The notes under the pieces are model-generated. The model was not told the DNA's origin. It was given only the letters and a program-made list of their open reading frames with translations, and searched no databases. The position numbers and the translations under genes are program-made. Shown here in pieces: positions 22,215 to 27,425 of a stretch of DNA of 27,425 bases. Location: positions 1 to 27,425 of the IMG/VR virus record IMGVR_UViG_3300007538_000137; one strand, written 5' to 3'. The stretch comes from a virus. The number at the start of each line of letters is the position of its first letter. Position 1 is the stretch's first letter.

Positions 22215-22814
22215 TTACCTTAGGACTGACCAGAAAGCATCCACCGCCATTTTGTATTTGACTACATTAGCCACCGCGTCACCTTTTGCCTGTTTGATCT
22301 TGCAGGACTTCTCTTGTGCCTCAAACATTTTGGTAAGTGACTCAACAAAAGTTAACTCAGTTCTGGTTGACTTACCATTCTGGTGGTTTATGAGTTTTTT
22401 AGCCTGTGAGACCAAGGCGTTGAACCTGTTTGAACAGTAGGTTTGAGTGTCTTTCCTGATCTTACCGACTATACCATGAAGGTTCGGGTTCTCTGTTTTG
22501 AGTTTACCGAACTCTTGGTTTGAGAATGAAAAGGCAAAATCGACACTTACAGTGACTCTCTCAGCGCCCTTTTTAGCCTTCACATCATCCTCAGGTAGGT
22601 AATTACCATCAACGACTACGAAGGTTTTTGCAGGCTTGTTCTCAGAGTATCTTAGGCGGTAGCCCTCGAATAACTCTGACTTAGCCTCTGGGCTTGTGGT
22701 CTCTGGGAACCCTGCGATGTGGTCAATAGCCCATTGTGCCATTGACTCGACTACATCACCAGCCTGTGCTTGTTTATAACCAAGGTCACGAAGCGAACTA
22801 ATTGTATCTTGCAT
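22215..22814 (-). CDS. 199 aa paralogue A of unknown family
   Basis: This protein is a clear paralogue of the 212 aa protein at 23283-23921. Both have AGFPETxSPEAKxELxxGYR, then GAERVTVSVDFAFSF and NQEFGKLKxENPxLH, then TYCSNR. The family is not known to me. It is soluble, alpha/beta, with no membrane segment. ATG 22814 has GGAG nine bases upstream, while a TTG five codons earlier is in the ribosome site and less likely. The gene has its own promoter (22875) and terminator (22173), so it can be expressed alone and probably highly, as for moron-like genes. Confidence 0.85.
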   Translation of the reverse strand: MQDTISSLRDLGYKQAQAGDVVESMAQWAIDHIAGFPETTSPEAKSELFEGYRLRYSENKPAKTFVVVDGNYLPEDDVKAKKGAERVTVSVDFAFSFSNQEFGKLKTENPNLHGIVGKIRKDTQTYCSNRFNALVSQAKKLINHQNGKSTRTELTFVESLTKMFEAQEKSCKIKQAKGDAVANVVKYKMAVDAFWSVLR

Positions 22815-22874
22815 GATACTACTCTCCAAAAAGTTAATGAAACATCACCTAGAACCCTTCTAAGTGATGATTCA

Positions 22875-22903
22875 ACTATATCAACCCCGAACCCTTAAGT
22901 AAA
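22875..22903 (-). promoter_or_regulatory. Sigma70 promoter of the 199 aa gene
   Basis: On the minus strand a -35 TTTACT (22898-22903) and a -10 TATAGT (22875-22880) have 17 bases between. Repeat copy 4 ends two bases upstream of the -35, the position of an activator or UP-type site. Confidence 0.78.
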
Positions 22904-22904
22904 G

Positions 22905-22933
22905 TTTCACACGGGAGTGGAACACTAATTAAG
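22905..22933. repeat. 29 bp repeat element, copy 4
   Basis: TTTCAC-N6-GTGGAA (22905-22922), one mismatch in the left arm, then CACTAATTAAG. It directly abuts the -35 of the promoter of the 199 aa gene. Copy 5 has the same place next to the promoter of the 212 aa gene. Confidence 0.8.
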
Positions 22934-22959
22934 CCTCGCGCGGTCTGACTCGCACGCCC

Positions 22960-22992
22960 TCTCGCGCGGGGAAACAGAACTGGTATCAAATA
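22960..22992. repeat. 33 bp intergenic repeat, copy B (with AACTGGTATCA)
   Basis: Identical over 33 bases to 22132-22164. It lies between the terminator of the 61 aa gene and repeat copy 4. Upstream of it the region is CGCGCG-rich, as in copy A. Confidence 0.8.
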
Positions 22993-23000
22993 CTGGGCGC

Positions 23001-23023
23001 AAAAAAACCCGCCGAAGCGGGTT
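23001..23023 (-). terminator. Terminator of the 61 aa gene
   Basis: The minus strand has a 7 bp stem AACCCGC / GCGGGTT with a TTCG loop and a T run that follows (plus A tract 23001-23007). It starts 7 bases after the stop of the 61 aa gene. Canonical Rho-independent terminator. Confidence 0.92.
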
Positions 23024-23030
23024 GGGTGAA

Positions 23031-23216
23031 TCAGTAAAACTTCTTTTCTTGAATGACATCATTGGACATCCAAAATTCGGCAAGTTTGGTGATGCCCTCG
23101 TTTTCAAAGACAGAGACAATAGGGGTACTTCCACCGAATCGGACGGTATAAAATCGGTCTCGACCAAACTGTCCAACTGCATGAGCCATCAAAGTTTTCA
23201 TTATTTCAATTTGCAT
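23031..23216 (-). CDS. 61 aa hypothetical protein
   Basis: This small protein begins MQIEIMKTLMAHAVGQFGRDRF and continues YTVRFGGSTPIVSVFENEGITKLAEFW, a small alpha/beta pattern I do not recognise. The start at 23216 has GGAG six bases upstream. A longer frame from a GTG at 23246 begins inside the preceding terminator and is unlikely. It has a terminator after it, but its own promoter is not visible: only 20 bases separate it from the terminator of the 212 aa gene, so it depends on read-through. Confidence 0.72.
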   Translation of the reverse strand: MQIEIMKTLMAHAVGQFGRDRFYTVRFGGSTPIVSVFENEGITKLAEFWMSNDVIQEKKFY

Positions 23217-23235
23217 TTTAATCTCCATTAGGTAG

Positions 23236-23261
23236 AAAAAACCCACCCTTTCGGGTGGGTT
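23236..23261 (-). terminator. Terminator of the 212 aa gene
   Basis: The minus strand has a 9 bp stem AACCCACCC / GGGTGGGTT with a GAAA loop and a T run (plus A tract 23236-23241). It lies between the 212 aa and 61 aa genes, with no room for a promoter before the latter. Confidence 0.9.
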
Positions 23262-23282
23262 CCTAAGTTAGACAGTTAAGAG

Positions 23283-23921
23283 TTAGGCATTCCAGACAGT
23301 ACGGAATGCTACAACCGCTTGGTTGAATCGCTTGACGTCAAGATCACTATTGTTGCCCCTTGATACCGCATTACGCAGACGCGTTGGTGCGATATTCTTG
23401 AGCCAATCGTCTACGAATTCATCGAACGTCTTATTGGCAACCCGTTCGCGTTCTTTGCCGTCGTTGGTTAGTTTCTTAGCCGTGCGCTTAAGATCACCTA
23501 GACGGTTAGAACAGTAGGTACTGCATTTGTCGCGTACTGTCTTGATTAGGCTATGCAGTTGCGGGTTTTCATCTTTCAACTTGCCGAATTCTTGATTAGT
23601 AAAAGAATACGCGAATTCGACGCCAACTGTAACGCGTTCCGTCTTATCCGATGGTGCTTCCGATAATTGCTCGACGTTGGCGTAAACCCCATTTAATACC
23701 GCGTATGTTTGGGCTGGATTCAATTCGTTGAATTTCATCCGATAGCCGTTGTAGAGCTCGTCTTTAGCCTCTGGACTAATCGTTTCAGGGAATCCCGCGA
23801 CTGTATCAAGACAGTATCGGGCGACTGATTCAATTGTCTGCGTTGCCGATGCTTGACGGTATGCACCATCTTTAAGCGATTTGAAAGAAACCGCGTTTGC
23901 GGCAGTACTTGCTTTTGTCAT
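23283..23921 (-). CDS. 212 aa paralogue B of unknown family
   Basis: This is the paralogue of the 199 aa protein at 22215-22814. The shared parts are the N-terminal VAGFPETISPEAKDELYNGYR, ERVTVGVEFAYSFTNQEFG, KLKDENPQLHSLIK and STYCSNRLGDLKRTAKKL. The C-terminal end differs and has its own basic segment (FDEFVDDWLKNIAPTRLRNAV). Family and role are unknown. The first ATG (23927) has a GGAG only two bases before it, while the next ATG (23921) has eight bases of spacing and is preferred. It has its own promoter at 23986 and its own terminator. Confidence 0.85.
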   Translation of the reverse strand: MTKASTAANAVSFKSLKDGAYRQASATQTIESVARYCLDTVAGFPETISPEAKDELYNGYRMKFNELNPAQTYAVLNGVYANVEQLSEAPSDKTERVTVGVEFAYSFTNQEFGKLKDENPQLHSLIKTVRDKCSTYCSNRLGDLKRTAKKLTNDGKERERVANKTFDEFVDDWLKNIAPTRLRNAVSRGNNSDLDVKRFNQAVVAFRTVWNA

Positions 23922-23985
23922 GTTCATATCTCCATAAAATGAACGATTGAAATATCAATAGGGCGATTTCCCTACTGACGAGTTA

Positions 23986-24014
23986 ATACTATCCTAAGTG
24001 ACAGCTTATGTACA
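23986..24014 (-). promoter_or_regulatory. Promoter of the 212 aa gene
   Basis: On the minus strand a -35 TGTACA (24009-24014) and a -10 TAGTAT (23986-23991) have a 17 base spacer. Weaker than the promoters at 19.0 and 21.6 kb. Its layout matches the promoter of the paralogue: repeat element, two bases, -35. Confidence 0.65.
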
Positions 24015-24015
24015 G

Positions 24016-24044
24016 TTTCACGAGGGGATGGGACACTATTTAAC
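24016..24044. repeat. 29 bp repeat element, copy 5 (degenerate)
   Basis: TTTCAC-N6-ATGGGA (24016-24033), followed by CACTATTTAAC. The right arm has diverged, but the tail CACTA and the place two bases upstream of a -35 match copy 4. Confidence 0.7.
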
Positions 24045-24086
24045 GATGCGCCCACCACGCACGCGCCCAGTTGCGCCCAGCGAAAA

Positions 24087-24099
24087 AGAACTGGTATCA
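24087..24099. repeat. AACTGGTATCA motif, copy beside 67 aa gene
   Basis: AGAACTGGTATCA (24087-24099) lies between the terminator of the 67 aa gene and repeat copy 5. A short inverted repeat TAGTAG-N5-CTACTA (24106-24122) lies between the motif and the terminator. Confidence 0.65.
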
Positions 24100-24137
24100 C
24101 GCTAGTAGTAGGACAGCTACTAATATATAGAGGGCAC

Positions 24138-24161
24138 AAAAAAAGGGAGCCGAAGCTCCCT
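24138..24161 (-). terminator. Terminator of the 67 aa gene
   Basis: The minus strand has a 7 bp stem AGGGAGC / GCTCCCT with a TTCG loop and a run of seven T (plus A tract 24138-24144). It starts 4 bases after the stop of the 67 aa gene. Confidence 0.92.
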
Positions 24162-24165
24162 GTGG

Positions 24166-24369
24166 TTAGAACGGAAGGTCTACGTTGATCTCCGCTTTCT
24201 CTTTGGCTTTGCGTAGGTCATCTACGTATTCCGTCATGGTTTGTGCTAGTCTGAAGAAGTGTTCGTCACCGAACTGCTCCCAATGATCTAAACACCAGAT
24301 GGCGTTCTTCTGCGCCTTCTCAATAAGGTCACCGTAATACTCAGCTGAACCGATAGGTAATGTCTTCAT
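24166..24369 (-). CDS. 67 aa helical hypothetical protein
   Basis: This small protein runs from MKTLPIGSAEYYGDLIEKAQKN to DLRKAKEKAEINVDLPF, mostly helical and charged. It contains CLDHWEQFGDEHFFRLAQTMTEYVDDL. I do not recognise it. The ribosome site AGGAGATCATC lies directly before the ATG. It follows the 53 aa gene with a GC-rich hairpin between, and it ends at a strong terminator, so the two genes form the first short transcript of the early region. Confidence 0.75.
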   Translation of the reverse strand: MKTLPIGSAEYYGDLIEKAQKNAIWCLDHWEQFGDEHFFRLAQTMTEYVDDLRKAKEKAEINVDLPF

Positions 24370-24384
24370 GATGATCTCCTAAGT

Positions 24385-24400
24385 GGGGGCTTTCGCCCCC
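24385..24400 (-). other. GC-rich hairpin between two small genes
   Basis: The minus strand has a 6 bp stem GGGGGC / GCCCCC with a GAAA loop, starting 7 bases after the stop of the 53 aa gene. No T run follows, so it is not a canonical terminator. It may stabilise or trim the mRNA, or act as a leaky pause site before the 67 aa gene. Confidence 0.6.
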
Positions 24401-24406
24401 GTTGGT

Positions 24407-24568
24407 TTAACGATAGTAGCGTGTTGCTACTGTGCGTCCGAACAAGTCAGTAACGATGCCGAACATATCTTGCTTCGGGTAGCTGTAAAGCCACTGCATC
24501 GCTGATGCCTTAGTCCATGCTGTGTGGGCGATCTGCTTGTTGCCCCATTGAATCTCTACCAAATACAT
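24407..24568 (-). CDS. 53 aa first early gene
   Basis: This short protein begins MYLVEIQWGNKQIAHTAWTK and continues ASAMQWLYSYPKQDMFGIVTDLFGRTVATRYYR. It is basic and beta/helix, and I do not recognise it. The start at 24568 has GGAG six bases upstream. A frame reaching 24862 crosses the divergent promoter region and its C-tracts, so it is not real beyond this ATG. It is first after the promoter at 24607. Confidence 0.72.
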   Translation of the reverse strand: MYLVEIQWGNKQIAHTAWTKASAMQWLYSYPKQDMFGIVTDLFGRTVATRYYR

Positions 24569-24606
24569 AACGATCTCCGTTGTCCCTGCGATGTTGCAGT
24601 GTCTAC

Positions 24607-24635
24607 AGATTAACCAAAACGGCTGGAAATGTAAA
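24607..24635 (-). promoter_or_regulatory. Leftward early promoter, 24.6 kb
   Basis: On the minus strand a -35 TTTACA (24630-24635) and a -10 TAATCT (24607-24612) have 17 bases between. It is the first early promoter and drives the 53 aa and 67 aa genes. Confidence 0.75.
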
Positions 24636-24639
24636 GTTT

Positions 24640-24826
24640 GGCAAGGGATTGGCGCACCCCCACCCCCCAAATTCTCGGTTAGGAGTCCCGCGCCTCCCTT
24701 ACTCTTTAATCTGCACAAATAACCCCCCATTTTCCAAAACACCCCCCACCCCCTACTGTGTTTTTTCACAGTGTTTACTAACTCCGACTTATCAAACACC
24801 CCCCGGGTAGGAGTCCCAGACACCCC
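24640..24826. other. C-tract rich divergent region with repeats
   Basis: No gene seen between the early and late promoters. Runs of five to six C occur at about 24657, 24663, 24723, 24742, 24749 and 24799. GGTTAGGAGTCCC (24677-24689) and GGGTAGGAGTCCC (24805-24817) are direct repeats 128 bases apart with one mismatch. ACTGTG-N6-CACAGT (24755-24772) is an inverted repeat with an all-T centre. A regulatory, packaging or end site is possible. Confidence 0.65.
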
Positions 24827-24854
24827 TTGCACAAAAAATAATATATGGTATAGT
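24827..24854 (+). promoter_or_regulatory. Rightward promoter of the terminase operon
   Basis: A -35 TTGCAC (24827-24832) and a -10 TATAGT (24849-24854) have a 16 base spacer that is A/T-rich. It is preceded by the second copy of the GAGTCCC-containing repeat. It drives the late plus-strand genes from 24884. Confidence 0.75.
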
Positions 24855-24883
24855 TTGACCATTCGAGGAGAACCTCTGCTGAT

Positions 24884-25447
24884 ATGTCCGAATTAGTGCC
24901 GCCCATCGAGGAAAATATTCCTTTGCCAGATAACGCTAAAGAAGCGTTCCCTGATCTGTCGCCTGCTCAAGAGTTGCAGCAACGCGCTAACGTTATTAAG
25001 TTGATGGCGGACTTAACAGGCAAAACAATCGATCCCACCGAGGAAAACGCAACCCAAGCTAAAGAATTAGCTAAGCAAATGGTGAGCGATCCTAAGCTGC
25101 GACCCGACTTCGCTAAATACCCTAACGAGACTCTTGCCTTCCTTGCCGGAATGGTTGCTCAGATGAACGTGTCCATAGTGGATGAGCTATCTGACTTAAA
25201 GATGTACGTCGTCAACAAGCTCATCGAAGAGGTAGAAAATGCCCGCGATGCTAAAACACGTGTGACTGCTCTAACTAAATTAGGCGAAATTGATGGAGTA
25301 GACGCATTTAAGAAGCGTACAGAGGTAACTCATAAGCATCAGACCATTGAAGAAGTGGAAAGTGAGTTGCTTGAGACTCTAAGTAAGCTAAAAACACGTG
25401 TCATTGATGTTGATGCAAAGGTAGTTACCGATGTCAATGACGCTTAG
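24884..25447 (+). CDS. Terminase small subunit (putative)
   Basis: This 187 aa protein lies immediately before the terminase large subunit and overlaps it by 17 bases, the usual position of the small subunit. It is mostly helical and acidic at both ends (MSELVPPIEENIPLPDNAKEA; then IEEVESELLETLSKLKTR). A middle part LRPDFAKYPNETLAFLAGMVAQMN and KTRVTALTKLGEIDGVDAFKKRTEV suits oligomer formation. No canonical HTH is obvious, so the call rests on context. It would recognise the packaging site and regulate the ATPase. Ribosome site GAGGAG lies unusually far (about 13 bases) from the ATG. Confidence 0.78.
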   Translation: MSELVPPIEENIPLPDNAKEAFPDLSPAQELQQRANVIKLMADLTGKTIDPTEENATQAKELAKQMVSDPKLRPDFAKYPNETLAFLAGMVAQMNVSIVDELSDLKMYVVNKLIEEVENARDAKTRVTALTKLGEIDGVDAFKKRTEVTHKHQTIEEVESELLETLSKLKTRVIDVDAKVVTDVNDA

Positions 25448-26945
25448 TCAAATACACGAGCTTGAAAAGCTCATTCCACACATGGCTGATGCGGATAAAC
25501 GCCGCACAAATGAGCTAATTAAGAAGTGGTATGCCGAGTCTACACAGAAAATAGGTAAAGATAACTTCCTAACCTTCGTAGATCACGTGTATCCGGGCTA
25601 TAAAGTAGGCCCACATCACCGCCGTTTAGCCAGAATCTTTGAAGAAATCGCTGAAGGCAAGAAAAAACGGGTTATTGTCAATATTGCACCCCGTCATGGC
25701 AAGTCTGAACTTATATCTTATCTAGCACCGGCATGGTTTCTAGGTAAATACCCTCATAAAAAGATCATTATGGCGTCCCACACAGCTGATTTGGCTGTGA
25801 ATTTCGGTAGAAGAGTGCGAAATTTGGTTGGTTCTGACGCTTATAAAGATATTTTCCCGCAAGTTGAGCTTCAATCTGATTCTAAATCGGCATCACGTTG
25901 GGGTACTAACTTCCAAGGCGAGTATTTCGCTATCGGTGTAGGAGGTGCGCTGGCCGGTCGTGGTGCTGATCTTTTTATCATCGATGATCCTCACTCAGAA
26001 CAAGACGCAAAGACTGGAAGACCCGATGTTTTCCTGCCAGCGTGGGAATGGTTCCAATCCGGCCCTATTCAACGTCTAATGCCCGGTGGCGCGATCATTA
26101 TCGTCATGACTCGTTGGTCTAAATTGGACTTGACCGGTCAGGTGATTGCACAAATGGCGAGGGAAGAGGATGTAGATGAGTGGGAGGTTGTGGAGTTCCC
26201 GGCGATTTTGAACGATAAGCCCCTGTGGGGGGATTTTTGGTCGCTGGAGGAGCTGCTGTCTAAAAAAGCAGGCATGGACCCGCGCTACTGGCAGGCTCAG
26301 TACATGCAGAACCCCGTGTCTGAAGAAGGTGCGCTGCTGAAAAGAGAGTGGTGGCAGATTTGGGATAAGGACGATCCGCCGCCATGTGAGTTTACAATCA
26401 TGAGTCTTGACGCGGCCCAAGAAGCCAATAACAGGGCTGACTACAACGCGTTGACTACTTGGGGTGTGTTCTTTAATGAGGACACAAAAAACTTCAACAT
26501 CATCCTGCTAAACGCTATTAAGAAGCGGTTGGAGTTCCCCGATCTCAAGAGGTTGGTGTTAGAAGAGTACCAATTATGGGAGCCAGACGCGTTCGTGGTG
26601 GAGAAGAAGTCCAACGGTTCGGCGTTGTATCAAGAACTCAGACGCATGGGTATTCCGGTAGGGGAGTTTACACCGGGTAAAGGACAGGACAAAATATCAC
26701 GTGTGAACGCAGTCTCCGACCTGCTGGCCTCCGGCATAGTGTGGGCACCTGATCGCAGGTGGGCTAGAGAGGTCATGGAAGAGTGTAATGATTTTCCTAG
26801 TGGTACTAACGACGACTTGGTTGACTCTACTACACAGGCTTTGATTAGATTCAGGCAAGGTGGGTTTATTCGATTACCTACTGATGAACCAGAAGAAACC
26901 AAATGGTTCAAAAGCGCTCGACGTGAGCGGTTTTACACAGTTTAA
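25431..26945 (+). CDS. terL: Terminase large subunit
   Basis: This 504 aa packaging motor and nuclease has an N-terminal ATPase with Walker A APRHGKSE (86-93), Walker B LFIIDDPHS (181-189) and coupling motif MTRWSKLDL (226-234). The C-terminal RNase H-like nuclease has MSLDAAQE, VVEKKSNG and GTNDDLVDS as the likely metal-binding acids. The N-terminal DNFLTFVDHVYPGYKVGPHHRRL is typical of the Terminase_6-type group. It cuts concatemeric DNA and pumps it into the prohead. The ATG overlaps the end of the small subunit; a second ATG at codon 3 could be used. Confidence 0.96.
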   Translation: MSMTLSQIHELEKLIPHMADADKRRTNELIKKWYAESTQKIGKDNFLTFVDHVYPGYKVGPHHRRLARIFEEIAEGKKKRVIVNIAPRHGKSELISYLAPAWFLGKYPHKKIIMASHTADLAVNFGRRVRNLVGSDAYKDIFPQVELQSDSKSASRWGTNFQGEYFAIGVGGALAGRGADLFIIDDPHSEQDAKTGRPDVFLPAWEWFQSGPIQRLMPGGAIIIVMTRWSKLDLTGQVIAQMAREEDVDEWEVVEFPAILNDKPLWGDFWSLEELLSKKAGMDPRYWQAQYMQNPVSEEGALLKREWWQIWDKDDPPPCEFTIMSLDAAQEANNRADYNALTTWGVFFNEDTKNFNIILLNAIKKRLEFPDLKRLVLEEYQLWEPDAFVVEKKSNGSALYQELRRMGIPVGEFTPGKGQDKISRVNAVSDLLASGIVWAPDRRWAREVMEECNDFPSGTNDDLVDSTTQALIRFRQGGFIRLPTDEPEETKWFKSARRERFYTV

Positions 26946-26954
26946 GGACATATT

Positions 26955-27425
26955 ATGGCAATGGACAAAGGTTTATACGCGGCCCCCGAAGGCATTACAG
27001 ATGTAGAAGATTTGGAGCAGCCAGCTATTGAAATTGAAATCGAAGACCCAGAATCAGTAAGTATTGGCATCGACGGTATCGAAATTGAGCTGGAAAAACG
27101 AGAGCCGACGGCAGAAGACTTTGACGCTAACCTTGCCGATTTCATGGAAGACTCAGAGCTTGAAGCGCTGGGTGGTGATTTAGTTGCTGAGTTTGAGAAA
27201 GACATTGGTGACCGCAAAGAATGGATTCAGACCTATGTAGAAGGTTTGAAACTATTGGGCTTGAAGTACGAGGACCGTACCGAGCCTTGGGAAGGGGCAT
27301 GTGGTGTGTTCCACCCAATGCTCACCGAGTCCGTTGTGCGCTTTCAGAGTGAAGGCATTACAGAAACGTTCCCAGCCGCAGGTCCTGTAAAGACACAGAT
27401 CATTGGTAAAGATACCAAAGACAAA
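26955..27425 (+). CDS. Portal protein, 5' part
   Basis: The frame starts with ATG at 26955 (AAGGA upstream) and is open to the last base of the window, so the gene continues outside; 157 codons are visible. The protein has an acidic, low-complexity N-terminus (IEIEIEDPESVSIGIDG), then DIGDRKEWIQTYVEGLKLLG, WEGACGVFHPMLTESVVRFQ and TFPAAGPVKTQIIGKD, which I recall from portal proteins of podovirus-like phages. Its position directly after the large terminase fits a portal. The opposite-strand frame is a shadow. Confidence 0.85.
   Translation, partial: MAMDKGLYAAPEGITDVEDLEQPAIEIEIEDPESVSIGIDGIEIELEKREPTAEDFDANLADFMEDSELEALGGDLVAEFEKDIGDRKEWIQTYVEGLKLLGLKYEDRTEPWEGACGVFHPMLTESVVRFQSEGITETFPAAGPVKTQIIGKDTKDK

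Noticed and set aside
22114-22440. Plus-strand frame of 108 codons over the end of the 199 aa gene
   Set aside because: It lies antisense to a well supported gene with terminator and paralogue, covers the 33 bp repeat and terminator, and has no ribosome site.
24755-24772. Bidirectional terminator
   Set aside because: The ACTGTG/CACAGT stem is short with a T6 loop and no T run after the stem on either strand; kept only as an inverted repeat.
24569-24862. N-terminal extension of the 53 aa gene
   Set aside because: The extension crosses the 24.6 kb promoter and C-tracts; a ribosome site points to the ATG at 24568.

Overview
The window is the complete early region, plus both flanking edges of the late region, of a tailed double-stranded DNA phage with a family A DNA polymerase. 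Every early gene from about 24.6 kb down to 1.8 kb is on the minus strand. The late genes are on the plus strand at both ends. On the right, terminase small subunit, terminase large subunit and the start of a portal gene begin at 24.88 kb. On the left is the 3' end of a very large virion or polyvalent gene with an LPD38-like region. The sigma70-like promoters, GGAG ribosome sites and UUCG or GAAA loop terminators suggest a Gram-negative, probably proteobacterial, host. No host-specific gene was seen. No integrase, lysis gene or tRNA was seen.

Layout, read leftwards along the early transcript. (1) 24.6-22.2 kb holds short cassettes, several with their own promoter and terminator. They carry small unknown genes and two diverged paralogues (199 and 212 aa). 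(2) 22.1-21.6 kb is a gene-free, AT-rich stretch with twelve copies of GTTCTA/TAGAAC, the best candidate for a replication origin or operator array. (3) A strong promoter at 21.6 kb drives nine small, mostly ATGA-coupled genes, including a NinX/DUF2591-like gene. (4) A twin promoter with the same 30 bp core at 19.0 kb drives a DUF3150-like protein, a MoxR-type AAA ATPase and a von Willebrand A protein carrying an HENLH metallopeptidase motif. It continues into unknown proteins, a VRR-NUC nuclease and a DUF3310 protein. (5) After a terminator-like hairpin come the DNA polymerase, a zinc-ribbon protein, small proteins, a Cas4/RecB-like nuclease, an HNH-like protein, an SNF2 helicase, a possible ssDNA-binding protein and an HTH protein. 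(6) After another terminator come the AEP primase/DUF927 helicase fusion and a small protein, which meets the late operon tail to tail.

The replication set (PolA with exonuclease, primase-helicase, SNF2 helicase, two PD-(D/E)XK nucleases) explains the left half. The most unusual content is non-coding. A 29 bp element with an inverted repeat occurs five times in one orientation, in two fixed positions relative to promoters. A second motif (AACTGGTATCA) occurs four times beside terminators. Two promoters share an operator-like palindrome over the -35 box. Three terminators sit directly before genes with no room for a promoter. Together with the MoxR/VWA operon these are the best candidates for an undescribed regulatory or functional system.
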